Made by a program: the position numbers and the translations under genes. Below, in pieces: positions 17,089 to 25,478 of a stretch of 64,000 nucleotides of DNA. A model generated the notes under the pieces. The model worked only from the letters and a program-made list of their open reading frames with translations, did not search any database and had not been told where the DNA came from. How positions within the stretch are numbered: the first letter of the stretch is position 1; every line of letters begins with the position of its first letter. This stretch comes from a bacterium (GTDB lineage: Bacteria; Thermotogota; Thermotogae; Mesoaciditogales; Mesoaciditogaceae): positions 1-64,000 of the forward strand of contig JAJYYZ010000002.1 of NCBI GenBank assembly GCA_021800445.1, read 5' to 3'.

Positions 17089-17325
17089 ATGGAAGATACC
17101 TTTGAAAAAGTGAAAAAAACGATTGCAGACAAAATAGGCGTAGAAGCCGATAAAATCACAGAAAGTTCATCTTTTATAGATGATCTGGGCGCTGACTCTT
17201 TAGATGTGGTAGACCTTGCCATGGCACTTGAGGATGAATTCGGTGTTAAGATTGAAGATGATAAATTAGAAAAATTTGTCACGGTTGGAGATGTTGTTCA
17301 TTATCTTGACGGTAAGAAAAAATGA
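17089..17325 (+). CDS. acpP: acyl carrier protein
   Basis: 78 residues, acidic, with the phosphopantetheine attachment Ser37 in [13 protein letters not shown]. Carries acyl chains in fatty acid synthesis. Starts at ATG 17089, 8 nt after AAGGAG; the in-frame ATG at 17071 overlaps the rbgA end and has no SD. No fatty acid synthesis genes adjoin it; minC follows after 21 nt. Confidence 0.96.
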   Translation: MEDTFEKVKKTIADKIGVEADKITESSSFIDDLGADSLDVVDLAMALEDEFGVKIEDDKLEKFVTVGDVVHYLDGKKK

Positions 17326-17346
17326 TTTAATTCAAGAGGTGGGGTA

Positions 17347-18018
17347 ATGGGAAATGTTGACTTGAGAATGACGAAAAGAGGAGTTGTGCTTTACGTTGAG
17401 GATTACGATGATCTTGACGATCTCTTTGTTCAAGTAACAAACAAATTTTCCCAGTTGAACGGTTTTTTCTCTGAGGATGATAAAATATCCATCATGCTCA
17501 AAGATAAGGATAAATATTCAAAAGACATAACCGAAATAGTTTCTTTTGTTGAAAAAATGGGGTTCAAAGTCGGAGAAATACTCGTTGGAGAGATGAATCA
17601 GAAAGTAAAGCAGAATACCATTTCCGTCAAGGAAAAATTGAGTCTTGTAGAAGATGAAAATAATATGCACCAGTTAAACCCGACGAAAGTTATAAAAAAG
17701 ACCGTAAGATCGGGTCAAGCAATAGTTCATGATGGCGATGTCATGCTTATAGGGAATCTCAACGATGGAGGAGAAATTATCTCTTCGGGTAACGTTGTCA
17801 TAATAGGTGAAGCACGCGGAGTTGTAAGGGCTGGATCAAGAGGGGATGAAGGGTCTATAATATATGCAACGTTGATGACGCCTGAACTTGTAGAAATAGC
17901 CAAACATGTCATTCATTTAAGTGAGCCTATCGAAAATGCCATAGCCTATATAAGAGGCGGTAAGGTGTTAATTGAGAAATACGATAGAATTAGGTTTGGA
18001 CAAACACAGAACGAGTAG
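17347..18018 (+). CDS. minC: septum site-determining protein MinC
   Basis: 223 residues. N-terminal domain of about 100 residues and C-terminal beta-helix (KKTVRSGQAIVHDGDVMLIGN, GGEIISSGNVVIIGEARG, ...AGSRGDEGSIIYA). MinC, recruited by MinD, inhibits FtsZ polymerisation away from mid-cell. minD is not in the window. SD AGAGGTGGGG. It heads a run of probable division or envelope genes up to 21195. Confidence 0.95.
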   Translation: MGNVDLRMTKRGVVLYVEDYDDLDDLFVQVTNKFSQLNGFFSEDDKISIMLKDKDKYSKDITEIVSFVEKMGFKVGEILVGEMNQKVKQNTISVKEKLSLVEDENNMHQLNPTKVIKKTVRSGQAIVHDGDVMLIGNLNDGGEIISSGNVVIIGEARGVVRAGSRGDEGSIIYATLMTPELVEIAKHVIHLSEPIENAIAYIRGGKVLIEKYDRIRFGQTQNE

Positions 18019-18027
18019 GAGGGCGAT

Positions 18028-19041
18028 TTGTTAGTAGCCGATTTTGTACCGTCGCAAAGTGAACAGCAAAAGATGTCAGTCCATATTCTTGACAAGAAAA
18101 ATGATTTTTCAGATTTTCTTGTTTCTTTGTATCCTGGAAGGCATTTTGTGTACATAATCGACTCAAAGATAAAACTTTTTCACACAGACTTTGCTTACAA
18201 CATAGATAACACGCCTATCTTTGCAGGAGAAAGGTCTAAATCCGTTATAGGAATGATGGATGTCCAAAATATGATCATGAATTCTGAAATTATCGATCCT
18301 GTCATCGTCGTTGTTGGTGGTGGAACGGTGCTTGACACATGTGGCTTTGCTTTTGGCACCTACAAAAGGAAATTAGACGTTGTTTTTGTACCTACAACTT
18401 TAAGTGCTCAAATTGAAGGCTTTTTCAGAAATGAAGTTTATCTTAATTTTGATAGGGTTAAGGACGCCATGAAAGTTAAATTTCAGCCAAGCCATCTTGT
18501 AAACATAACTGAATTCACCAAAACTCAGGTAATAGAGGAAAAAGAGCTTTCAATGGTACATGCAATTGCGTTCGGCTTGTCACATTCGAAAAAATTTTTC
18601 GATATGATAGATAAAATACTTGATTCAGAACTCATGAGTAACTACGAAGTTATATCTCACGTGATCTTTGAAAGTCTCAGGATGAAAGCCAATAGCAACT
18701 GGGAAATCGTGGGAGAGGAAAGTTCAAGAGCATTGATGAGCGCTTCCCAGTTGAACATGCCATACCTTGTTGCCACTTATTACGGTGTTATGATCGAATC
18801 CTTCGTTTCTCACAAACTCGGTTTTATTTCAGAAGATGAAATGGATAAAATATACTCAATCTTGAAAAAATGTTCCAACGTACATTTCGATCTTTCAAGT
18901 GCTGTAGATCAAATTTCTTCTTACGAAGAACCTTTAAAGATGAAATTGCCGGTGAAAATCGGTAAAATGATGGATTATCAGATTTTTCCCGGTTTTTTGA
19001 CTGAAATGATTTATTCGGCCCATTCAAAAGGGTTGATATAA
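18028..19041 (+). CDS. AroB-like (3-dehydroquinate synthase fold) protein, probably non-catalytic
   Basis: 337 residues. The nucleotide-binding part is clearly AroB-like: VVGGGTVLDTCGFAFGTYKR (from V95), then VFVPTTLSAQ (119-128). The GGK motif after it is lost (EGFFRNEVYLN). At the three metal-ligand places of AroB the sequence has His178 instead of Glu, no GHT-type His, and Tyr252-Gly instead of His-Gly. The active-site Lys in the AEVIK segment is Ala. Hence it is unlikely to make dehydroquinate. TTG start, GGAGG 5 nt upstream, 9 nt after minC. Role unknown; the position suggests division or envelope work. Confidence 0.75.
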   Translation: MLVADFVPSQSEQQKMSVHILDKKNDFSDFLVSLYPGRHFVYIIDSKIKLFHTDFAYNIDNTPIFAGERSKSVIGMMDVQNMIMNSEIIDPVIVVVGGGTVLDTCGFAFGTYKRKLDVVFVPTTLSAQIEGFFRNEVYLNFDRVKDAMKVKFQPSHLVNITEFTKTQVIEEKELSMVHAIAFGLSHSKKFFDMIDKILDSELMSNYEVISHVIFESLRMKANSNWEIVGEESSRALMSASQLNMPYLVATYYGVMIESFVSHKLGFISEDEMDKIYSILKKCSNVHFDLSSAVDQISSYEEPLKMKLPVKIGKMMDYQIFPGFLTEMIYSAHSKGLI

Positions 19042-19054
19042 AGGGAGGTTAAAA

Positions 19055-19759
19055 ATGGATAAGCAGAATATGTACTCTATGATAAGAGTGGTTCTACTTG
19101 TCGTGTTTATAGTCGTTGCGCTTGGAGCCCTTATATGGGTTGCCTCTTTAAGTGGGAAGTTAAGTACCGTAGAGCAAAAAGCTTCAAGTGCCCAAACTGC
19201 CGTTGCTTCTTTGACGACTCGCGTTGCTTCTTTGACGGCGAGTATAACTAAGTTAAAGTCTTTAAGTGTGACAAGACTTTCATCGCAGATATCAGTTAAT
19301 CTGCCGACATTGCAATCGACTTACATCTCATTGCAGTCTGTAACTTATCCACTTCTACTTACAAATGCGCCCGAATCTTTAAGTTCAAGTTTGTCTTTAA
19401 CAACGATAACGGCAACTAATCTTGATTCTCTCAAGCCTATTCTTTCGACAACCGGAACTTATGAGATAACTCAGGTAAATAACCTTTACTATTTTGCATA
19501 TCCAGGAAGTGGCGTTACATATTCAATTCAAATTCTCTCTTCTCCTTACCCTGATAGGGTGTTATCACTTGTTAAAGCCCTGAGAAGTGCTGGGGTACCG
19601 GCATTTAAGATAGATTACGCTTCTCAATCGGGACTTTTCATAGGGGTTTTCCCCGATTACAACTCGGCATCTAATTACGCAAATGCGATTTCAACTCCAA
19701 ATATCACATCCATAACTGGATCTGGAGCCTCATCATGGCTTGTAAGGACAATTCCGTAA
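19055..19759 (+). CDS. membrane-anchored SPOR-domain protein (copy 1)
   Basis: 234 residues. N-terminal TM helix (about 9-30), a coiled coil rich in Ser/Thr/Ala/Gln (about 32-75), a Ser/Thr/Leu-rich linker, and a C-terminal SPOR-like domain starting YSIQILSSPYPDRVLSLVKA and ending at the C-terminus. SPOR domains bind denuded peptidoglycan at the septum. Strong SD GGGAGG. Followed 17 nt later by a diverged tandem paralog with the same architecture. Family role by domain; not tied to a named gene. Confidence 0.75.
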   Translation: MDKQNMYSMIRVVLLVVFIVVALGALIWVASLSGKLSTVEQKASSAQTAVASLTTRVASLTASITKLKSLSVTRLSSQISVNLPTLQSTYISLQSVTYPLLLTNAPESLSSSLSLTTITATNLDSLKPILSTTGTYEITQVNNLYYFAYPGSGVTYSIQILSSPYPDRVLSLVKALRSAGVPAFKIDYASQSGLFIGVFPDYNSASNYANAISTPNITSITGSGASSWLVRTIP

Positions 19760-19776
19760 TTTTTTGAAGGTGCAAA

Positions 19777-20634
19777 ATGGAAAAAGAAAATTTTGATCTG
19801 AGATTTATATTGTTAATTGCTGCAATAATAATAGGTCTTATAGCTTTGATATGGGCGGGGGTTTTGACTGCGAAGATTTCGAGTTTTGATCAGAAAATAT
19901 CCGAAACCCAAACGTCCGTCGCTTCAATGACATCTTATATGGCAAGTACGACTTCTGTTTTGTCGATGCAGATGGCTAAACTCGAAAGGTCAATGACAAC
20001 ACAACAAGCAACGGTGGCATCGCTTACCGCTTATGTCAGAAATATGTACACAGATCTTGCCGGTAAGATCTCTTCGGAAGATCAAAAAATTGCCAATACT
20101 CAATCTAACATCACCTCTCTGACAAATCAGGTTGGAAGTTTGATTTCCAATTTACAGAGCCTTTCAGCATCTTCGCAAACTTCTCAGCCTGTTTCATCGC
20201 AAACTCAAAGTCAAAGTGGTTTCATGGCTTTAATCTCCAGTTCAACCCAATCCATAAGTTCAAATGTAACTTTAACAACAACGACATCTACAAGTTTGAG
20301 TGCTGTCAATGCCATGTTGTCCGGTATCAATACTTACGAAATTGCCCAAGAAAACGGATTGTATTATGTTGCTTATCCGGGAAAAGGCGTTACATATTCA
20401 ATTCAAATTTTATCTTCTCCTTATCCAGACAGAGTACTTGCACTTGTGAAATCACTAAGAAATTTGGGAATTCCAGCTTTCAAAATAGATTACTCAACAC
20501 AATCAGCCCTTTTTATAGGAGTATTTACAGGCTACACACCGGCACTTAATTATGCCAATTCAATAACTTCCAATCCAAATGTGACTTCCATGATTGGAAC
20601 CGTTTCTTCTTGGCTTATAAGAACTATTCCTTGA
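19777..20634 (+). CDS. membrane-anchored SPOR-domain protein (copy 2)
   Basis: 285 residues; tandem paralog of the preceding gene. TM helix (about 9-28), a longer coiled coil (about 32-135), a Ser/Gln-rich linker, and the SPOR-like C-terminus GVTYSIQILSSPYPDRVLAL...SSWLIRTIP. A 24-bp stretch (20386-20409) is identical to 19511-19534 and encodes the start of the SPOR domain, while the linkers differ in length. SD GAAGGTG. Likely acts in the periplasm beside copy 1. Confidence 0.75.
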   Translation: MEKENFDLRFILLIAAIIIGLIALIWAGVLTAKISSFDQKISETQTSVASMTSYMASTTSVLSMQMAKLERSMTTQQATVASLTAYVRNMYTDLAGKISSEDQKIANTQSNITSLTNQVGSLISNLQSLSASSQTSQPVSSQTQSQSGFMALISSSTQSISSNVTLTTTTSTSLSAVNAMLSGINTYEIAQENGLYYVAYPGKGVTYSIQILSSPYPDRVLALVKSLRNLGIPAFKIDYSTQSALFIGVFTGYTPALNYANSITSNPNVTSMIGTVSSWLIRTIP

Positions 20635-20637
20635 TAA

Positions 20638-21195
20638 ATGAAAACCCAAACGAGAATTATAATAGGAAGTATCATTCTCGTTTCCGTAATTGGAATATTT
20701 TTGACCGCGATTGTACCTTTGAAAGAGGCATTTGCGGAAAGCGATAAAATTACCAGAGGTGCATCACCAAATACCTTTAAAGTTGTAAATGTCAATACGG
20801 CAACAGTTCAAGAACTTGATAAACTTCCAAACATAGGAATGGCTAAAGCAAAGGCAATTGTCGATTACAGAGAAAAGTTTGGACCATTTCAAGAGTTAGA
20901 AGATCTTTTAAACGTTCCAGGAATAGGCCAATCGACACTTGACAAAATTTCAAGTGTCGTGATTGGTTTTTCGTCATCGACATCGAAGAACGACGTAAAA
21001 AGTGGTAAAATAAAGATAAATGAAGCAACGGCTAAAGAAATAGAAAACCTTCCTTCGATAGGTCCAATTAAGGCCCGTGAGATAGTTAATTACAGAGAAA
21101 CTCATGGGCCTTTTCATACGCCCACCGATTTGATGAAAGTAAATGGGATAGGGCCCAAAACGGTTGACAAGATCAAAGATCTAATTGAGTTTTGA
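20638..21195 (+). CDS. membrane-anchored protein with two tandem ComEA-type helix-hairpin-helix domains
   Basis: 185 residues. N-terminal TM helix (about 7-27), then two ComEA-like units: VNVNTATVQELDKLPNIG...YREKFGPF...LLNVPGIG and IKINEATAKEIENLPSIG...YRETHGPF...LMKVNGIG. Each holds two helix-hairpin-helix motifs that bind DNA backbone. ComEA is the DNA receptor in natural transformation and normally has one such unit. No comEC or comF is nearby. ATG 3 nt after the previous stop and no SD, so translation is probably coupled. It is the last plus-strand gene, converging with the FAD protein after 18 nt. Confidence 0.82.
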   Translation: MKTQTRIIIGSIILVSVIGIFLTAIVPLKEAFAESDKITRGASPNTFKVVNVNTATVQELDKLPNIGMAKAKAIVDYREKFGPFQELEDLLNVPGIGQSTLDKISSVVIGFSSSTSKNDVKSGKIKINEATAKEIENLPSIGPIKAREIVNYRETHGPFHTPTDLMKVNGIGPKTVDKIKDLIEF

Positions 21196-21213
21196 AATAA
21201 AGGTTTGGTACAC

Positions 21214-22479
21214 TCACGCGATGGATCTTCCCAACATTTTGCCGTGGCATGTAGCGTAGGTTATAGATCTTGTATGGCCACTGCAATCACCTATGAATTT
21301 AAGATTTTTATATTTTTCGTTGTTTATCTTTTTTGAATAGAATTTAACTTCAACTGCATACATAAGATTGTCCGAATAGACTATCGCCGGTACAACTTCT
21401 CCTAATTTTTCTATAAATTCGGCAAGTGATATGGCTATTCTTCGTGGAAGCACGAGATTTATATCTCCCAAAATATAACTTTCATCGCTCAAAGTTGGTT
21501 TTACCCTTCCAATTCTTTTGGTTCTTTTATTTTCTAAAAATTCTCCGTAAGTTTGCAAAATGACCTTTCTTCCACCAGCAAGGATATTCCCAAGTTTGCT
21601 TATGTAAGTTCCATAACCTATCGGATCGTTGAAGGGTTCGGTAAAAGATGTACTGCACAGTACGGCAAAATTCGTGTTTTCGCTGTTTCCATTCGAATTT
21701 GAATGACCATTTACCGTGACGAAATCATCATATTCCTCAAGCACAACTCTGCCAGATGGATTGTTACAAAAGGTTCTGACCATGTAACCCGTTTTTGTCC
21801 TCATTCTGACTTTGAACTCGTACATTTCCTCGTTGAGTTTTTCGACTGCGTGATCCGGAAGTTCGTATCTTATTCCAACGTCAACGATATTTCCAGAGGT
21901 TACTATTTCGGGATGATCTGTCGTCATGGATTTTACAAGTCCATGACCACTCCTGCCAACTGAAATGACAACATAATCGAACGTGTCTTCAAAATTCGAT
22001 CCCGTAATTTTTATCTTATTTCCATCGAAACTCACATTTTCAGCCTTTATGCCGAAATGAAATTTTATGTTTTTGTAAGAGGAGAATTCGTTATAGATAT
22101 TTTCAAGGAGATTTTTGAGTCGATCTGTGCCTATGTGATAGAAGTAGGCATTGACTGGTTCAAATCCCTTTGAGTAAAATTTTTCAAAAAATGTTGATTT
22201 TCTGTCGAAAGAGATGCCCGTTCTGACATCTTTCCTTTCTGATTCATCAAGTTTATCAAGATAAAAATTGACAACTTCTTTTTGCGTTTCAAGCGGTATT
22301 TCTATGTCTCCGCCCATACTTGATGAAATGAAAAGTTTTCCGTCGGACCTTATTCCGGAGATACTCGAACTGTATATGTCTCGAGATTTTTCTATCACGT
22401 GGATTTCATGGCCTTTGTCTTTAATCTCGTTGATAAATCCAATGGCTGCCGCACCGAAGCCTACAACTGCTATTTTCAT
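21214..22479 (-). CDS. FAD-dependent dehydrogenase, COG2509-like
   Basis: 421 residues. N-terminal dinucleotide-binding motif MKIAVVGFGAAAIGFINEI and ISVGRSGH in the middle, with VRTFCNNPSGRVV and DCSGHTRSITYA near the C-terminus, features of the uncharacterised COG2509 FAD proteins. Reaction unknown. It overlaps wecB by ATGA and is the last gene of the minus-strand envelope unit, so a link to sugar or envelope metabolism is possible but unproven. Confidence 0.75.
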   Translation of the reverse strand: MKIAVVGFGAAAIGFINEIKDKGHEIHVIEKSRDIYSSSISGIRSDGKLFISSSMGGDIEIPLETQKEVVNFYLDKLDESERKDVRTGISFDRKSTFFEKFYSKGFEPVNAYFYHIGTDRLKNLLENIYNEFSSYKNIKFHFGIKAENVSFDGNKIKITGSNFEDTFDYVVISVGRSGHGLVKSMTTDHPEIVTSGNIVDVGIRYELPDHAVEKLNEEMYEFKVRMRTKTGYMVRTFCNNPSGRVVLEEYDDFVTVNGHSNSNGNSENTNFAVLCSTSFTEPFNDPIGYGTYISKLGNILAGGRKVILQTYGEFLENKRTKRIGRVKPTLSDESYILGDINLVLPRRIAISLAEFIEKLGEVVPAIVYSDNLMYAVEVKFYSKKINNEKYKNLKFIGDCSGHTRSITYATCHGKMLGRSIA

Positions 22480-23546
22480 ATTTTGGCATCCCTTATGATT
22501 TTCGCAATTTTCTCCGAGGCATTGCCGTTGCCGTATATTTCTTTAATGTCAGCAGGATCGGGATGATAAAAGACTCCATCATATATCTTTTCTTCATCTG
22601 CGTCCGCAAGTACATTCCATCTAGATTCAACGAGTTCAATCCAACCTGTATCTTTCATCGCAACGACACCAGGGATACCTGCGAAGTAAGATTCCTTTTG
22701 AATTCCTCCACTATCAGTGACTACCGAGAAAGCGTTGGAAGTAAGAGCCACGCTTTCATCATATCCAACAGGATCGATAACTTTTAATGTTTTTAGCAGA
22801 TCTTCTAAACCAAATTCAGAAATTCTCTTTTTGGTTCTCGGATGAATTGAAAAGATGACCGGCATCTGTTTGGCTATCCTGGAAAAACCCTTCAAGATAG
22901 ATTCTAATCTTGTTTTGATGTCCGTGTTAAAGTCCCTGTGAATCGTTGAAAAGACGTACTTTTTAGGTTTAAGATCGTATTTTTCAAGTACTGTTTCCAT
23001 ATCGACACCTTTTTTGAATTTTAAAAAAACATCTAACATGACATCTCCGGTGAAATAAACTCCGCTTTTCATGCCTTCCATTGCAAGGTTTTCAACGGCT
23101 TTTTGGGAAGGGCAAAATTTAAATTGAGATATTCTATCTGTCAAAACTCTATTTATCTCTTCTGGCATATCCTTTGGTTCCTGTCTAAGCCCTGCTTCGA
23201 TATGGGCAACGGGAATTTTCAATTTTGCAGCGGTTAACGCTCCTCCCAAAGTTGTGTTTGTATCGCCGTAAACAAGCACAAGTGAAGGTTTTTCCTTCAT
23301 CAAGATCTTTTCAAATTCCATCATGATCTTTCCAGTTTGTTCTGCATGTGTTCCAGAACCAATTTCGAGATTGTACTGTGGATTTTTTATTTCCAGCACT
23401 TTGAAAAAAATATCGGACATGTTGAAATCGTAATGTTGCCCCGAATGAACGAGTATTTCATTTATTCCAAATTCGTTCAATTTTTTTCCAACCAAAGATT
23501 CTTTTATGAATTGCGGCCTTGCACCTACTATTGATACGATTTTCAC
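22476..23546 (-). CDS. wecB: UDP-N-acetylglucosamine 2-epimerase (non-hydrolysing)
   Basis: 356 residues. Interconverts UDP-GlcNAc and UDP-ManNAc for surface polysaccharide. Motifs: IVSIVGARPQFIK at the N-terminus, HSGQHYDFNMSDIFF, LVYGDTNTTLGG, HIEAGLR...PEEINRVLTD, and VTDSGGIQKESYF. GTG start at 23546 lies 8 nt after GGAGG; the longer TTG-initiated frame starts within that SD. Sits between a glycosyltransferase and the FAD protein. Confidence 0.94.
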   Translation of the reverse strand: MKIVSIVGARPQFIKESLVGKKLNEFGINEILVHSGQHYDFNMSDIFFKVLEIKNPQYNLEIGSGTHAEQTGKIMMEFEKILMKEKPSLVLVYGDTNTTLGGALTAAKLKIPVAHIEAGLRQEPKDMPEEINRVLTDRISQFKFCPSQKAVENLAMEGMKSGVYFTGDVMLDVFLKFKKGVDMETVLEKYDLKPKKYVFSTIHRDFNTDIKTRLESILKGFSRIAKQMPVIFSIHPRTKKRISEFGLEDLLKTLKVIDPVGYDESVALTSNAFSVVTDSGGIQKESYFAGIPGVVAMKDTGWIELVESRWNVLADADEEKIYDGVFYHPDPADIKEIYGNGNASEKIAKIIRDAKI

Positions 23547-23550
23547 AGAT

Positions 23551-24630
23551 TTAACCTCCAACTGCGATCTTGATTATGTCCATGAATTTTTCGACACTTT
23601 GTGCTGTTCTCCATGGTGGATTATATCCATTATAACTCTTTGCAATTTCAACATCTTTTTCGAGATCTATATCATTTTCATTAACCGAATGAAAGTACAA
23701 TTTTTCAGAAAGATATTCAGAAAGATATTCCTGTTCTGTTTGACCTGGCGTGGGTATAAGCAAACCATTTTTACCGAGTTCAGACATATCCATTATCGTC
23801 GAATATCCTGATCTCGCTATCACGAATTTGGATCTATTCATAAGTTCGTCTCTTAAACCTTTTCCCGCATAATTTATAACTTCAACGCCTGGTATTTTGA
23901 TCTTTTCTGCATTTTCAGGCATTCCTCTTACAAGCACAACATTACCTTTTAAAACTTTTATCTGATCTACGATCTTTTTTTCAAGGATACTTCTACTTGG
24001 TTCTCTTCCAGAGAGAGATATGAGATAATCTATATCCTGATTAACATCCATCTTTTGATAATCCGAAAGGATTCCGATGTACTTTACCTGATCGGAGGAC
24101 ATGTAAGAAAGGTTATGGGAAAGATTACCCGTCAGACCGCCATCATTTGGAAAATCAGGCACCATGAACTTTGTGAAAGAATTTCTAAAATGATAATTGA
24201 ATCTTTCAGTTTGATTTTTCAAAATCCTCAAAAAATCAGGTGGAACGTACCTTAGTTGATGAAATATGAAAAATGAAGGCTTTGTTTTGTCGAAAACACC
24301 GTATTCAGAATCAGATATTAAAACATCCACATCAAGATCTTGTGACAGTTTCAAGATTTCTTTATGCTCTTTTACTATCGCGTTTATTATCGCAGGCATC
24401 ATCAAGGTCAATCTTAAAGCGAATGTACCGTTTTTAGCATAAGGACTGGGATATTCAACACTTTCCACGTATTCGCATTTATCTCCGAATTCTTTTTTCA
24501 GAGCAAGCAATGGCCTATCTGACGTATATATCACAAGGTCATTTCCATCATCGATAAGCCTTCTCATTAAAGGCAAACTACGTGTCATGTGCCCTAAACC
24601 CCACGTGCACAGGCCGTACAAAACTTTCAA
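23551..24630 (-). CDS. GT28/MurG-like glycosyltransferase
   Basis: 359 residues. GT-B fold with N-terminal MKVLYGLCTWGLGHMTRSLPLMRRL and C-terminal sugar-nucleotide site (VIARSGYSTIMDMSELGKNGLLIPTPGQTEQEYLSEYL), as in MurG-like proteins of the MJ1255 group. Probably transfers a sugar for cell-surface glycan; donor unknown, though UDP-ManNAc from wecB next door is attractive. TTG start with GAGGTG 6 nt upstream. Confidence 0.85.
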   Translation of the reverse strand: MKVLYGLCTWGLGHMTRSLPLMRRLIDDGNDLVIYTSDRPLLALKKEFGDKCEYVESVEYPSPYAKNGTFALRLTLMMPAIINAIVKEHKEILKLSQDLDVDVLISDSEYGVFDKTKPSFFIFHQLRYVPPDFLRILKNQTERFNYHFRNSFTKFMVPDFPNDGGLTGNLSHNLSYMSSDQVKYIGILSDYQKMDVNQDIDYLISLSGREPSRSILEKKIVDQIKVLKGNVVLVRGMPENAEKIKIPGVEVINYAGKGLRDELMNRSKFVIARSGYSTIMDMSELGKNGLLIPTPGQTEQEYLSEYLSEKLYFHSVNENDIDLEKDVEIAKSYNGYNPPWRTAQSVEKFMDIIKIAVGG

Positions 24631-24646
24631 TTTTTACACCTCGAAT

Positions 24647-25477
24647 TCAACTTACGATTGTTATCTCCGGCTCAAGATCAACACTGAATTTCTCTTTCAC
24701 CCTCGTGACGACTTCAGAATATACAGCCTTGAAATCCTCAAAAGTAGCACCTCCAACGTTTACAAAAAAACCGGCATGTAACTTCGAAACTTCGATTCCT
24801 CCAATGCGATATCCCTTCAAATTCGCCGCATCTATTAACCTTGCTGCATAATCACCGGGCGGATTTTTGAAAACACATCCGACGCTCGGAAAGGTTATAG
24901 GTTGTGTGCTTCTTTTTCTCGACCAGTTTCTCAAACTCTTTTCAAGTACATCTTCTTTTCTCCGGGCAAAATCAAGTTTTAGAACGCACTTTTTGATCCA
25001 CATGCGTTTTTGATGGAAAATCGAATGTCTGTAAGAAAAATCAAGATCTTCGGCGTTTAATTCGTACAATCTTCCATTTTCATCAATGACTTCAACACTT
25101 TCAACGCATTTTGATATTTCACCATCAAAAGCACCGGTGTTCATGTACAATGCTCCTCCTATGGTGCCCGGAATGCCAATCGAAAATTCCAGTCCAGATA
25201 TTCCTCTTTTTATCGCTTCGGAAAGCAGCACTGAAAGTTTAACGCCATTTTCTGCAACAACGTACTTTTCGTCGAATTTGAAGTTGTTAAGGCCGGATGT
25301 TAAAACGAAAGGAGTTTCAAGGTCACTTTTGATCACCGTGTTCGAACCGCCACCGATGATCTTAAAATCCTTTTTGCTTTCGAGGAAATAGCGTATAAGT
25401 TCTTCAAATTGCAAAATGTCACGAGGCTTTACGATCTTAACTTTTCCTGACATCTTAAACGTTGTCAGATCACAAAT
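24647..25477 (-). CDS. murB: UDP-N-acetylenolpyruvoylglucosamine reductase
   Basis: 276 residues if started at ATT 25477. FAD enzyme of peptidoglycan synthesis reducing UDP-GlcNAc-enolpyruvate. FAD motifs IIGGGSNTV and GLEFSIGIPGTIGGALYMNTGAF; SYRHS with Arg150; GCVFKNPPGDYA, where Cys201 occupies the place of E. coli Ser229; C-terminal HAGFFVNVGGAT and LEPEI. The first ATG (25453) drops the conserved N-terminal TTFK motif, which is present in frame just upstream (CDLTTFKMSGK). No ATG, GTG or TTG precedes it in frame; ATT 25477 has AGAGG 5 nt upstream and abuts the nth stop. So ATT initiation is proposed. Confidence 0.9.
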   Translation of the reverse strand: MCDLTTFKMSGKVKIVKPRDILQFEELIRYFLESKKDFKIIGGGSNTVIKSDLETPFVLTSGLNNFKFDEKYVVAENGVKLSVLLSEAIKRGISGLEFSIGIPGTIGGALYMNTGAFDGEISKCVESVEVIDENGRLYELNAEDLDFSYRHSIFHQKRMWIKKCVLKLDFARRKEDVLEKSLRNWSRKRSTQPITFPSVGCVFKNPPGDYAARLIDAANLKGYRIGGIEVSKLHAGFFVNVGGATFEDFKAVYSEVVTRVKEKFSVDLEPEITIVS

Positions 25478-25478
25478 T

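Noticed and set aside
24647-25453. murB as a truncated pseudogene
   Set aside because: All downstream motifs are complete and the missing N-terminal motif is present in frame upstream, so a rare start codon explains it better.
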